Below are positions 47,104 through 56,244 of a stretch of DNA of 64,000 bases, in pieces. The stretch covers positions 62,001 through 126,000 of the forward strand of contig NZ_CABVIX010000008.1 in NCBI RefSeq assembly GCF_902498185.1, given 5' to 3'. The notes under the pieces are model-generated. The model saw only the letters and a program-made list of their open reading frames with translations. It searched no databases and was not told the DNA's origin. Within the stretch, counting starts at the first letter, position 1; every line of letters begins with the position of its first letter. This stretch comes from Pseudomonas fluorescens (GTDB lineage Bacteria > Pseudomonadota > Gammaproteobacteria > Pseudomonadales > Pseudomonadaceae). The position numbers and the translations under genes are program-made.

Positions 47104-47939
47104 GCCCGACCGGGCGCGGCCGCGTCCTGGCGCTGCTTTGCCTGGTACCGTTCTGCATCTTCTTCATCGTCTTCCAGATTGCTCCGCTGGCCTGGGTGGC
47201 GGTCCACAGCGTGCAGAGCGAGGCTGGCTGGGGGCTGGAAAACTTCACCAGGGTCTTCACCTCGCGCTTTCACCGCCAGGCCATCCAGCACAGTCTGGAG
47301 ATCAGTTTCTGGTCCAGCCTGATCGGCATCCTGGTGGCGGTGCTCGGGGCCTACTCGCTGCGCCAGGTGAATTCGCGCCTGCGTGACTTCGTCAGCGCCT
47401 TCGCCAACATGACCAGCAACTTCAGCGGCGTGCCGCTGGCGTTTGCCTTCATCATCCTGCTGGGCTTCAACGGCGCGCTGACCTTGCTGCTCAAGCAGGC
47501 CGGGGTGATCGAGGACTTCAACCTGTACTCCAAGACCGGTCTGATCCTGGTCTACACCTATTTCCAGATTCCCCTCGGCGTGCTGCTGCTCTACCCCGCC
47601 TTCGACGCCCTGCGCGAAGACTGGCGCGAGTCTTCTGCGCTACTGGGGGCCAGCGCCTGGCAGTACTGGCGCCACATTGGCCTGCCGGTGCTGACTCCAG
47701 CGCTGCTGGGCACCTTCGTGATCCTCCTTGCCAATGCCCTGGGCGCCTATGCCACGGTGTATGCCCTGACCACCGGTAACTTCAACGTGCTGACCATCCG
47801 CATCGCAGCACTGGTCGCCGGCGACATCACCCTGGACCCGAACCTGGCCAGCGCCCTGGCGATGCTGCTGGTGGGGCTGATGACCTTGGTGACGGTGGTC
47901 CATCAATGGTTGTTGCGACGGAGTTATCATGCGCGCTGA
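47100..47939 (+). CDS. ABC importer permease 1
   Basis: A 279-residue inner membrane permease with about six helices and the EAA loop (ESSALLGASAWQYWRHIGLP). GTG start overlaps the preceding stop in GTGA. It resembles the PotB/phosphonate-type permeases and should pair with the next gene product. Confidence 0.85.
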   Translation: MSPTGRGRVLALLCLVPFCIFFIVFQIAPLAWVAVHSVQSEAGWGLENFTRVFTSRFHRQAIQHSLEISFWSSLIGILVAVLGAYSLRQVNSRLRDFVSAFANMTSNFSGVPLAFAFIILLGFNGALTLLLKQAGVIEDFNLYSKTGLILVYTYFQIPLGVLLLYPAFDALREDWRESSALLGASAWQYWRHIGLPVLTPALLGTFVILLANALGAYATVYALTTGNFNVLTIRIAALVAGDITLDPNLASALAMLLVGLMTLVTVVHQWLLRRSYHAR

Positions 47940-48723
47940 ATCTGGCTCCAGCAGCCTCTATCACCGCGTGGTGGTGTACGGGCTGTTTCTCATCCTGCTA
48001 CTGCCCCTGGCTGGCACCCTCTTGTACTCGGTGTCGACCAGCTGGTCAGCGAGCCTGTTGCCTAGCGGGCTTACCTTGAAGTGGTACGTGGCACTGTGGA
48101 CGGACCCGCGCTTTCTGGCAGCTTTCGGCCAGTCGCTGCTGGTCTGCATCGGTGCGCTGGTGCTGTCGGTGGTGCTGATCCTGCCGTTGCTGTTCGTGGT
48201 GCACTACCACTTTCCGCGGCTCGATGCGCTGATGAACATCCTGATCCTGCTGCCGTTCGCCGTCCCGCCGGTAGTGTCGTCGGTGGGACTGTTGCAGCTG
48301 TATGGCAGCGGGCCCATGGCGATGGTCGGCACACCCTGGATCCTGATCGGTTGCTACTTCACCATCGCCCTGCCCTTCATGTACCGGGCGATCACCAACA
48401 ACTTGCAGGCCATCAACCTGCGCGACCTGATGGACGCCGCCCAGCTGCTGGGCGCCAGCACGTGGAAGGCAGCGTTTCTGGTGGTATTGCCGAATCTGCG
48501 CAAGGGCCTGCTGGTGGCGCTGCTGCTGTCGTTTTCGTTCCTGTTCGGCGAGTTCGTCTTCGCCAACCTGCTGGTCGGTACCCGCTACGAGACGTTGCAG
48601 GTGTACCTGAACAACATGCGCAACAGCAGCGGCCACTTCAACAGCGCACTGGTGATCTCGTATTTCTTCTTCGTGCTGGTGCTGACGTGGGCCGCGAACC
48701 GCCTGAACAAGGACAAATCCTGA
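47929..48723 (+). CDS. ABC importer permease 2
   Basis: A 264-residue permease with six helices and an EAA-like loop (DLMDAAQLLGASTWKAAFLVVLP). ATG overlaps the end of permease 1 by 11 bases; GGAG lies upstream. PotC-like partner subunit. Confidence 0.85.
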   Translation: MRAESGSSSLYHRVVVYGLFLILLLPLAGTLLYSVSTSWSASLLPSGLTLKWYVALWTDPRFLAAFGQSLLVCIGALVLSVVLILPLLFVVHYHFPRLDALMNILILLPFAVPPVVSSVGLLQLYGSGPMAMVGTPWILIGCYFTIALPFMYRAITNNLQAINLRDLMDAAQLLGASTWKAAFLVVLPNLRKGLLVALLLSFSFLFGEFVFANLLVGTRYETLQVYLNNMRNSSGHFNSALVISYFFFVLVLTWAANRLNKDKS

Positions 48724-48724
48724 T

Positions 48725-49714
48725 ATGAGCTTTGTCAGCGTACAGAAGCTGCAGAAAAGCTATGCCGGCAGTACGGTGTTCAACGACATCGACTGCCAGA
48801 TCGAACGCGGCGAGTTCGTCACCCTGCTCGGTCCCTCGGGCTGCGGCAAGTCGACCCTGCTGCGCTGCATTGCAGGCCTGACGCCGGTCGACAGCGGGAG
48901 CATCCTGCTCGACGGGCAAGACCTGGTGCCGCTGAGCCCGCAGAAGCGCGGGATCGGCATGGTGTTCCAGAGCTATGCGCTGTTCCCCAACATGACCGTG
49001 GAGCAGAACGTCGCGTTTGGCCTGCGCATGCAGAAGGTCAAGGCCGACCAGAGCCAGGCGCGGGTGCGCGAGGTGTTGCAGTTGGTCGAACTCACGGAGT
49101 TCGCCGCACGCTACCCGCACCAGCTCTCGGGGGGCCAGTGCCAGCGTGTGGCCTTGGCCCGTTCACTGGTCACCCGTCCGCGCCTGCTGCTGCTCGACGA
49201 GCCGCTGTCGGCCCTGGATGCGCGCATCCGCAAGCACCTGCGCGAGCAGATCCGCGAGATCCAGCGCGAGCTGGGACTCACCACCATCTTTGTCACCCAC
49301 GACCAGGAGGAGGCGCTGATCCTGTCGGACCGGATCTTCCTGATGAACCAGGGGCGCATCGTCCAGAGCGGCGATGCCGAAACGCTCTACACCGCGCCCG
49401 TGGACCTGTTTGCCGCCGGCTTCATCGGCAATTACAACCTGCTCGATGCCGACAGCGCCAGCCGCCTGCTGCAACGCCCGGTGAGCAGCCGCCTGGCGAT
49501 CCGCCCGGAATCCATCACACTGGGGCTGGCCGGCGAACTCGACGGGCAGGTGCGCAGTCACAGCTTGCTGGGTAACGTGATCCGTTATCGGGTCGAGGCC
49601 CACGGGGTCGAGCTGGTGGTCGATGTGCTCAATCGCTCGTCCGCCGACCTGCATCCCGATGGCCAGCGCGTATCCTTGAGCATCGACCCCGCAGCATTAC
49701 GTGAAGTGGCCTGA
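48725..49714 (+). CDS. ABC importer ATPase (PotA/FbpC type)
   Basis: A 329-residue ATPase: Walker A GPSGCGKST, signature LSGGQCQR, Walker B LLLLDEPLSALD, H-loop FVTHDQEEA, and a C-terminal regulatory (TOBE-like) domain from about 235. It energises the two permeases encoded upstream. ATG follows AAGGAC; gap of one base to permease 2. Confidence 0.88.
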   Translation: MSFVSVQKLQKSYAGSTVFNDIDCQIERGEFVTLLGPSGCGKSTLLRCIAGLTPVDSGSILLDGQDLVPLSPQKRGIGMVFQSYALFPNMTVEQNVAFGLRMQKVKADQSQARVREVLQLVELTEFAARYPHQLSGGQCQRVALARSLVTRPRLLLLDEPLSALDARIRKHLREQIREIQRELGLTTIFVTHDQEEALILSDRIFLMNQGRIVQSGDAETLYTAPVDLFAAGFIGNYNLLDADSASRLLQRPVSSRLAIRPESITLGLAGELDGQVRSHSLLGNVIRYRVEAHGVELVVDVLNRSSADLHPDGQRVSLSIDPAALREVA

Positions 49715-49736
49715 GGGCCGCAGAGGAGTGGCAGTC

Positions 49737-50390
49737 ATGGCTTTGGCAATTTTCGATCTGGATGAAACCCTGATCCACGGCGACTGCGCGTCGCTGTGGA
49801 GCGAGCAGATGGCCCGCCTGGGCTGGGTAGACAGCGAGTCCTTCCTGCGCCGTGACCGCGAGATGATGGATGCCTACGGCAAAGGCCACCTGGCCATGGA
49901 AGACTATATGGCCTTCAGCCTGGAACCCATCGCCGGCCGGACTCTTGAAGAATTGGACCACCTGGTGGAGCCGTGGGTCGAGGAGGTGATCGAGCCGATC
50001 ATCTTCGGCGATGCGTGCCGGTGCATTGCCGAACACCGCAAGCGCGGCGACCGGGTGCTGATCATCTCGGCGTCGGGCACGCACCTGGTCGGTCCGATCG
50101 CGGGGCGGCTGGGGGTGGAGGAGTACCTGGCGATCGAGCTGGAGGCAGTCAATGGCGTGTACACGGGGCAGACCCATGGGGTGCTGACGTATCGAGACGG
50201 GAAGATCACGCGGTTGCTGGAATGGCTGGATCAGGAGCAGGAGAATCTGGAGGGGGCGACCTTCTATTCGGATTCGAGAAATGACCTGCCGTTGCTGCTG
50301 AAGGTGGACTTCCCGGTCGTGGTGAATCCCGACCCGGTATTGCGAGAGCATGCCGAGAAGAACGGATGGCCCGTCCTGAGCTGGTCCTGA
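49737..50390 (+). CDS. HAD-IB family phosphatase (SerB-like)
   Basis: A 217-residue HAD hydrolase. Motif I is FDLDETLIHGD, motif II serine in IISASGTH, and motif III/IV YSDSRNDLPLL. The alpha-helical cap between motifs I and II is that of phosphoserine phosphatase-like enzymes. The start MALAIF has GAGGAG upstream; earlier codons overlap the ATPase gene end. As last gene of the importer operon it may dephosphorylate the imported product. Family members include histidinol- and other small-molecule phosphatases, so the substrate is open. Confidence 0.82.
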   Translation: MALAIFDLDETLIHGDCASLWSEQMARLGWVDSESFLRRDREMMDAYGKGHLAMEDYMAFSLEPIAGRTLEELDHLVEPWVEEVIEPIIFGDACRCIAEHRKRGDRVLIISASGTHLVGPIAGRLGVEEYLAIELEAVNGVYTGQTHGVLTYRDGKITRLLEWLDQEQENLEGATFYSDSRNDLPLLLKVDFPVVVNPDPVLREHAEKNGWPVLSWS

Positions 50391-50435
50391 TTCCGGGGTG
50401 CGCGCCAACCTTTGGCCGGCGGCGCCCCCCTGGGG

Positions 50436-51398
50436 TCAGGCCAGGCTTTCGTCGATTACCAGAACCAGTTTGCCGGAGACCTGGTTGCCGGAAAGCTCTT
50501 CGTAGGCTTTCTCGGCTTCGGCAACGGGGTAGGTGCCGACCAGCTGCGGTTTCAACCGCCCTTGCTCGAACAACGGCCAGATTTCTCGCCCCAGCTCGCT
50601 CAGCAATTCGGCCTTGAACCCGTCATCGCGGTTGCGCAACGTCGAGCCCGTTACCTGCAACCGCTTGCCGAGCATCACCGACAAGTCCAGCTCGGCCGCG
50701 CGGCCACCCATCAGCCCGATGATCACCCAGCGCCCGTCACGAGCCAGCAGCTTGAGGTTCAGCGCTGCATAGCTGGCACCCACCGGGTCCAGGATCACAT
50801 CGAACGGGCCGAGCCCCTCCAGCGCCTCGAGGTTCTCGCTGCGTACCACGCCCCCGGCGGCGCCCAGCGCCTGGCAATAGGCCAGGCGCTCGGCTGAACC
50901 GACGCTGACCCAGATCTGATTGCCAAAGGCCTTGCACAGCTGGATCGCCGCCGAGCCCACGCCACTGGCGCCTGCATGCACCAGCACCTTTTCACCGGCC
51001 TTGAGGCCGCCCAACTGGAAGATATTGAGCCAGGCGGTGGCATACACCTCGGGAATGGCCGCGGCTTCGTGCAGGCTCAGACCCTCGGGCACCGGCAGCA
51101 CGTGCCGTGCATCGACGACCACTTCCTCGGCCATGCCGCCGCCCGCGAGCAGCGCACACACCCGGTCACCCACACGCCAGTCGGCGCCTGGGCCGACTTC
51201 GCTGATGACGCCTGCGCATTCAAGCCCCATGTACGGGCTGGCGCCTGGCGGCGGTGGGTACAAACCCGCGCGTTGCAACAGGTCGGCCCGGTTCAGGCCA
51301 GCGGCGGCCACGCGAATGCGCACCTGCCCCGCGTCACAGGTCGGGCGCTCGGCTTCGACCCACGCCACATGTCCGTCCACGCCTTGCAATGCCTTCAC
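50436..51398 (-). CDS. NAD(P)H-quinone oxidoreductase, zinc-less MDR family
   Basis: A 320-residue medium-chain reductase of the quinone oxidoreductase (PIG3/QorA) branch: GLNRADLLQRAGLYPPPPG N-terminal motif, cofactor motif HAGASGVGSAAIQL, and a C-terminal region without structural zinc cysteines. It should reduce quinones or enones with NADPH. GTG start with GGAGGC three bases away. Divergent from prc. Confidence 0.88.
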   Translation of the reverse strand: MKALQGVDGHVAWVEAERPTCDAGQVRIRVAAAGLNRADLLQRAGLYPPPPGASPYMGLECAGVISEVGPGADWRVGDRVCALLAGGGMAEEVVVDARHVLPVPEGLSLHEAAAIPEVYATAWLNIFQLGGLKAGEKVLVHAGASGVGSAAIQLCKAFGNQIWVSVGSAERLAYCQALGAAGGVVRSENLEALEGLGPFDVILDPVGASYAALNLKLLARDGRWVIIGLMGGRAAELDLSVMLGKRLQVTGSTLRNRDDGFKAELLSELGREIWPLFEQGRLKPQLVGTYPVAEAEKAYEELSGNQVSGKLVLVIDESLA

Positions 51399-51538
51399 AG
51401 TGCCTCCATAGTTGAGTCATGACTGAGCCTGGGGACGCTTGCCCCAGGCTTTTTGCAGTATGCGTCCGGCTCCATGGAACCGGCGAATGGATAAGACGGC
51501 CTACTATGCGTGAACAATTGCCCCTACGTCGAATCAGC

Positions 51539-53620
51539 ATGAAGAAATTCTTGCCCGGCACCGCCCTCGCCCTGATGCTAGGCCTCGGCAGCCTGTCGCT
51601 TAGCGGCTCCGCATTGGCCGCCAACAAATGGGACAGCCTGCAGCCCGACCGCGACGAAATCGTCGCGAGCCTCAATGTAGTCGAGCTGCTCAAGCGCCAC
51701 CACTACAGCAAGCCGCCGCTGAACGACGCACGCTCGGTCATCATCTATGACAGCTACCTCAAGCTGCTCGACCCTTCGCGCAGCTACTTCACCGCCAGTG
51801 ACATTGCAGAATTCGACAAGTGGAAGACGCAGTTCGACGACTTCCTCAAGAGCGGCAACCTGGATCCCGGCTTCACGATCTACAAGCGCTACCTGAACCG
51901 GGTCAAGTCGCGTCTCGACTTTGCCCTGGCCGAGTTGAACAAGGGCGTCGACAAGATGGACTTCGGCGTAAGCGAAGAGCTCCTGGTCGACCGCGAGAAA
52001 GCCCCATGGATGAAAGATCAGGCCGAACTTGACGACCTCTGGCGCAAACGCGTCAAGGACGAAGTATTGCGACAGAAGATCGCCGGCAAGGATCCCAAGC
52101 AGATCCAGGAAACCCTGACCAAGCGCTACAAGAACCAGCTCACGCGGCTGGACCAGACCCGGGCCGAAGACATCTTCCAGGCCTACATCAATACCTTCGC
52201 CCAGTCCTACGACCCACACACCAATTACCTGTCGCCCGACAACGCCGAAAACTTCGACATCAACATGAGCCTGTCCCTCGAAGGCATCGGCGCCGTGCTG
52301 CAAAGCGACAACGACCAGGTCAAGATCGTGCGCCTGGTACCGGCAGGTCCTGCCGCCAAGACCAAGCAGGTTGCCCCGGCCGACAAGATCATCGGCGTGG
52401 CCCAGGGCGACAAGGAAATGATCGACGTTGTCGGCTGGCGCCTGGACGAAGTGGTCAAGCTGATCCGCGGTCCGAAAGGTTCGGTGGTGCGCCTGGAAGT
52501 GATCCCGGCCAACAACGCCCCCAATGACCAGACCAGCAAGATCGTGCCGATCACCCGCGAGGCGGTGAAGCTTGAGGAGCAGGCCGCGAAGAAGTCGGTG
52601 CTGAACCTCAAGCAGGACGGCCGTGACTACAAGCTCGGCATCATCGAGATTCCGGCGTTCTACCTGGACTTCAAGGCATTCCGCGCCGGAGATCCGGAAT
52701 ACAAGAGCACCACGCGCGACGTGAAGAAACTGCTCACCGAACTGCAGAAGGAAAAAGTCGACGGCGTGGTCATCGACCTGCGCAACAACGGCGGCGGCTC
52801 GCTGCAGGAAGCCACCGAGCTGACCAGCCTGTTCATCGACAAAGGCCCCACGGTGCTGGTACGCAACAGCGACGGCCGTGTCGACGTGCTTGAAGACGAG
52901 AACACCGGCGCCTTCTACAAAGGCCCGATGGCGTTGCTGGTCAACCGCCTCTCGGCCTCGGCGTCGGAGATTTTCGCTGGCGCCATGCAGGACTACCACC
53001 GCGCGCTGATCATCGGGGGTCAGACCTTCGGCAAAGGCACCGTGCAGACCATCCAGCCGCTCAACCATGGCGAGCTGAAACTGACCCTGGCCAAGTTCTA
53101 CCGGGTATCCGGGCAGAGTACCCAGCATCAGGGCGTGCTCCCGGACATCAACTACCCGTCGATCATCGACACCAAGGAAATCGGCGAGAGCGCCCTTCCC
53201 GAAGCCATGCCGTGGGACACCATCCGTCCTGCGATCAAGCCGACGGCCGACTCGTTCAAACCCTTCCTGACCCAGCTCAAGACTCGCCACGAGGCGCGTA
53301 GCGCCAAGGACCCGGAGTTCGTGTACATCCGCGATCGCCTGGCCCTGACGCAGAAGCTGATGAACGAAAAAACCGTCAGCCTCAACGAGACTGAGCGCCG
53401 CGCCCGTCACGACGAGATCGAAGGCAAGCAACTCGCGCTGGAGAACATCCGTCGCAAGGCCAAGGGCGAGGAACCGCTCAAGGAGCTGAAGAAGGAAGAC
53501 GAGGATGCCTTGGCCGTCGAAGACGAAGACACCAAGCCCGAGGATGACGCCTACCTGTCCGAGACCGGTCGCATCCTGCTCGACTACCTGAGCTTGAACT
53601 CGGCGGTGGCCAAGCACTGA
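51539..53620 (+). CDS. prc: Prc/AlgO-type periplasmic carboxy-terminal processing protease
   Basis: A 693-residue tail-specific protease with signal peptide (LSLSGSALAANK), a long N-terminal helical region, a PDZ domain (about 235-320), the S41 catalytic core with serine in SASASEIFAG and lysine in FGKGTVQ, and a C-terminal helical extension with acidic EDEDALAVEDEDT. In P. aeruginosa this protease degrades truncated MucA and so releases AlgU. The start MKKFLPG gives a normal signal peptide; a methionine 11 residues earlier is an alternative. Confidence 0.92.
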   Translation: MKKFLPGTALALMLGLGSLSLSGSALAANKWDSLQPDRDEIVASLNVVELLKRHHYSKPPLNDARSVIIYDSYLKLLDPSRSYFTASDIAEFDKWKTQFDDFLKSGNLDPGFTIYKRYLNRVKSRLDFALAELNKGVDKMDFGVSEELLVDREKAPWMKDQAELDDLWRKRVKDEVLRQKIAGKDPKQIQETLTKRYKNQLTRLDQTRAEDIFQAYINTFAQSYDPHTNYLSPDNAENFDINMSLSLEGIGAVLQSDNDQVKIVRLVPAGPAAKTKQVAPADKIIGVAQGDKEMIDVVGWRLDEVVKLIRGPKGSVVRLEVIPANNAPNDQTSKIVPITREAVKLEEQAAKKSVLNLKQDGRDYKLGIIEIPAFYLDFKAFRAGDPEYKSTTRDVKKLLTELQKEKVDGVVIDLRNNGGGSLQEATELTSLFIDKGPTVLVRNSDGRVDVLEDENTGAFYKGPMALLVNRLSASASEIFAGAMQDYHRALIIGGQTFGKGTVQTIQPLNHGELKLTLAKFYRVSGQSTQHQGVLPDINYPSIIDTKEIGESALPEAMPWDTIRPAIKPTADSFKPFLTQLKTRHEARSAKDPEFVYIRDRLALTQKLMNEKTVSLNETERRARHDEIEGKQLALENIRRKAKGEEPLKELKKEDEDALAVEDEDTKPEDDAYLSETGRILLDYLSLNSAVAKH

Positions 53621-53705
53621 ACGGTGCCTGAAAGCATGATGGCAAAATAGTACGCACCACCACGATTACGTCATCAAATGGTCATTGTTCTGTCGTGAAA
53701 TAACG

Positions 53706-53736
53706 GGGCTGGACGCGTGAGCGCCCAGCCCTTTTT
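53706..53736 (+). terminator. Intrinsic terminator after prc, 19 bases before the EAL gene
   Basis: A GGGCTGG/CCAGCCC stem with an inner CGC/GCG extension and GTGA loop is followed by TTTTT. It ends prc, but leaves no room for a promoter before the next start at 53755, so the EAL-CBS-GGDEF gene needs read-through or a promoter upstream of the hairpin. Confidence 0.85.
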
Positions 53737-53754
53737 CATTCAGGAAAGCAGTCC

Positions 53755-55533
53755 ATGACCGTCAACGAACAGCTCAGTGCATTGGGCGCAATCTTGGCTC
53801 ATCGCGGTGTCCACAGTCTGTTCCAGCCTATCGTCTGCCTTTCCGAACGTCGTATCCTGGGTTATGAGGCGCTGAGCCGGGGACCGTCCAACAGCCCCCT
53901 GCATTCGCCGATCAACCTGTTTGCCATTGCCCGCCAGGCCGGTCGCCTGACCGAGCTCGAGGTGGCCTGTCGCGAGAGCGCCTGCCGGCGCTTCAGCGAG
54001 CAGCGCCTGGACGGCAAGCTGTTCCTCAACGTCTCGCCCGAATCGCTGCTCGAGCCCCAGTACGAGTCTGGCCGTACGCTCAAGCTGCTGCAGGCGCTGG
54101 GCCTGCCGCCGAGCCGCGTGGTGATCGAGCTTACCGAGCAGACTCCTACCGAAGACCTGCGATTACTGTCCAACGCGCTTCATCACTACCGTGACATGGG
54201 CTTCTCCATTGCCCTGGACGACCTCGGCGCGGGCTACTCCAGCCTGCGCCTGTGGTCAGAACTGCGCCCGGACTACGTGAAGATAGACCGGCACTTCATC
54301 GACGGCATCCACCAGGACCCGCTCAAGCGCGAGTTCGTCGGCTCGATCCTGCAGATCGCCCGGGCATCGCGCGCCCAGGTGATCGCCGAGGGCATCGAGC
54401 TGCCCGAGGAGCTGACAGTGCTGACGGAGATGGGCGTCGACCTGGTGCAGGGTTACCTGCTGGGGCGGCCACAAGAGGTCCCCTCGCGAGACGACCATGG
54501 TCTGTTGCCGCTGATGCTGCCGAGCGTGGCCGCGCACTTGAACGAGGACAGCGGCGACCTGTCGGCCCTGCTCATCGAACAACAGGCTGTCACCGGTGAC
54601 GCGGCGACACTGGAAGTGCTCGAGGCCTTTCGCCGGCAGGCCAACCTCAATTCGCTGGCAGTGCTCGACGAGCGCGGCAAGCCGTGCGGCATCGTCCACC
54701 GACACTCGCTTTCGGACGCGCTGCTCAAGCCGTTTGCCACCGACCTGTTCGCGCGCAAGCCGATCAGCCGGCTGATGAGCACGGACTTTCTTGCCGTTGA
54801 GCGTGGCCAGTCGCTGCAACAGGTCAGCCGCCTGCTGACCAGCCGCGCACGCCAGCGCATCGAAGAAGACTTCATCATCACCTTGCATGGCCGCTACCTG
54901 GGCCTGGGGCGGGTCATCGATGTGCTCAAGCTGATCACCGAGCAGAAGATACAGCAGGCGCGGCATGCCAACCCCTTGACGCTGCTACCGGGTAACGTGC
55001 CGATCCAGCAATGCCTGACTCGCCTGTTGCAACAGCCGCGCGCGGCCGCCGTATGCTATGTGGACATCGACAACTTCAAGCCTTTCAACGATCTCTACGG
55101 CTACGCCCGAGGCGATGAAGTGCTGCTGTGCCTGGCCCACTGCCTGGGCGAGAGCATCGATCCCAGCCGCGACTTTGTCGGGCATATCGGCGGCGATGAC
55201 TTCATGCTGGTGCTGTGCACGCATGACTGGCAAGCGCGCCTGCAGCAGTTGCTCGAGGTCTTCGCCCGGCAGTGCCAGCGCTTCTATCGCAGCGAGCACC
55301 TTGAAGCGGGCTGTTTCGTTTCCCATGACCGTCTTGGCCGGCGCGATACTTTCGCCCTGCTGTCGCTGTCGATCGGCGTGGTGCAGGTGCACACTGATAC
55401 CGCCGGTGCCCTGGATGCCGAACGACTGGCTGGCCTGGCCTCCCAGGCCAAGCGCCAGGCCAAGGACATTGCCGGGGCCAGCCTTCACTTGATCGACACG
55501 CGGGCGCTGCCGGCTCAGGGCTGTTCGGGGTAG
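53755..55533 (+). CDS. EAL-CBS-GGDEF protein with GGDDF site
   Basis: A 592-residue cytoplasmic protein: EAL domain (about 15-245) with intact E38-A-L in GYEALSRG, LNVSPESLL, ELTEQTP, DDLGAGYSSL, KIDRHFIDG and AEGIEL; a CBS-pair region (about 270-400); and a C-terminal GGDEF domain with GGDDF at 479-483. The EAL part has the residues for c-di-GMP hydrolysis; the GGDEF site has the glutamate replaced by aspartate, so synthesis is doubtful and GTP sensing is an alternative. The CBS pair may bind adenine nucleotides. The same gene follows prc in P. aeruginosa. Ribosome site AGGAAAG. Its end overlaps the convergent gene by 19 bases. Confidence 0.88.
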   Translation: MTVNEQLSALGAILAHRGVHSLFQPIVCLSERRILGYEALSRGPSNSPLHSPINLFAIARQAGRLTELEVACRESACRRFSEQRLDGKLFLNVSPESLLEPQYESGRTLKLLQALGLPPSRVVIELTEQTPTEDLRLLSNALHHYRDMGFSIALDDLGAGYSSLRLWSELRPDYVKIDRHFIDGIHQDPLKREFVGSILQIARASRAQVIAEGIELPEELTVLTEMGVDLVQGYLLGRPQEVPSRDDHGLLPLMLPSVAAHLNEDSGDLSALLIEQQAVTGDAATLEVLEAFRRQANLNSLAVLDERGKPCGIVHRHSLSDALLKPFATDLFARKPISRLMSTDFLAVERGQSLQQVSRLLTSRARQRIEEDFIITLHGRYLGLGRVIDVLKLITEQKIQQARHANPLTLLPGNVPIQQCLTRLLQQPRAAAVCYVDIDNFKPFNDLYGYARGDEVLLCLAHCLGESIDPSRDFVGHIGGDDFMLVLCTHDWQARLQQLLEVFARQCQRFYRSEHLEAGCFVSHDRLGRRDTFALLSLSIGVVQVHTDTAGALDAERLAGLASQAKRQAKDIAGASLHLIDTRALPAQGCSG

Positions 55534-55883
55534 CTGTACTCGAACACCCGCACCACTTCCGAGGCATGCCATGAGGCAGCGGCCATGCCATCGACCGGCC
55601 CGGAAAAACGTCCCAGGCGCTCGACGCACTCGAAGAACCCGGTGCGCGGCAGCCGGCTGGCGCCCTGGCTGATCACCAATGAACTGCGCAACGGCTGCTC
55701 GGCGCGCGCGTCAAGCGCGGCCAGGTGCTCGAGCGCGGCGGTGAGTGTCTGCATGGCCGGACTGGGCAACTGCAGGCGCTCGAGCAGAGCCCGGTAGGTC
55801 AGAAGATGGCGTTGGCGGCGGGCCAGGTCGAGCTCGCCGAGCAGGTTTTGCCAGTGCTCGCGGCTGATCCTGACCTGAGTCAC
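55515..55883 (-). CDS. Hypothetical protein paired with HTH protein
   Basis: A 122-residue soluble protein with no signal or membrane segment. The N-terminal half is helical (REHWQNLLGELDLARRQRHLLTYRALLERL), the C-terminal half has FFECVERLGRF and ASWHASEVVRVFEY. Not recognised as a known fold by eye. ATG overlaps the HTH gene stop by four bases (ATGA), so the two are coupled; the pair is also adjacent in P. aeruginosa, next to prc and FKBP genes. Confidence 0.72.
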   Translation of the reverse strand: MTQVRISREHWQNLLGELDLARRQRHLLTYRALLERLQLPSPAMQTLTAALEHLAALDARAEQPLRSSLVISQGASRLPRTGFFECVERLGRFSGPVDGMAAASWHASEVVRVFEYSYPEQP

Positions 55884-56227
55884 GAGGGCTCGCTCCAGCC
55901 GCCGGTGCCCAGCTCCCAGGCGAGGCTTCGACGGATAGCTGCGTCCGGCAGTCGCTCACCCGATTCGATCATGGCCAGGTACGCTGGGCTGATGCCGACG
56001 CTGCGGGCCAGTTGCTCGGGCGCCAGGCCTTTGGCCTGACGCAGGTGCGCCAGCTCGCTGAAATCCGGCAACTTGACGCTCTGGGTGGTGCTCGCCGTGT
56101 CATCGGCGGCAATGCTGTCTGTGACGGCCGGTGCCTGCCCTGCTGCCTTGAGCAGCGCTTGATAGTGCTCCCACGGGACGACTGCATATTCGGGCTGACC
56201 GTCCCGGCTGATGACCTGAATACCCAT
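55880..56227 (-). CDS. XRE-type helix-turn-helix protein with Phd-like N-terminus
   Basis: A 115-residue protein. The first 30 residues (MGIQVISRDGQPEYAVVPWEHYQALL) resemble the beginning of Phd/YefM-like antitoxins; the C-terminal half is an XRE HTH (LRQAKGLAPEQLARSVGISPAYLAMIESGER). GGGGGG ribosome site. Two inverted repeats lie just upstream of the start and may be its own operators. Overlaps the next gene by ATGA. Confidence 0.8.
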   Translation of the reverse strand: MGIQVISRDGQPEYAVVPWEHYQALLKAAGQAPAVTDSIAADDTASTTQSVKLPDFSELAHLRQAKGLAPEQLARSVGISPAYLAMIESGERLPDAAIRRSLAWELGTGGWSEPS

Positions 56228-56244
56228 TACAACCCCCCTTTGCA

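Noticed and set aside
51578..53617. Minus-strand open frame of 679 codons opposite prc
   Set aside because: Antisense shadow of a conserved protease gene with third-position GC bias; no recognisable motif or ribosome site.
55515..56227. Calling the HTH pair a type II toxin-antitoxin system
   Set aside because: No known toxin fold could be recognised in the 122-residue protein, and the pair sits in conserved chromosomal order; kept only as a finding.
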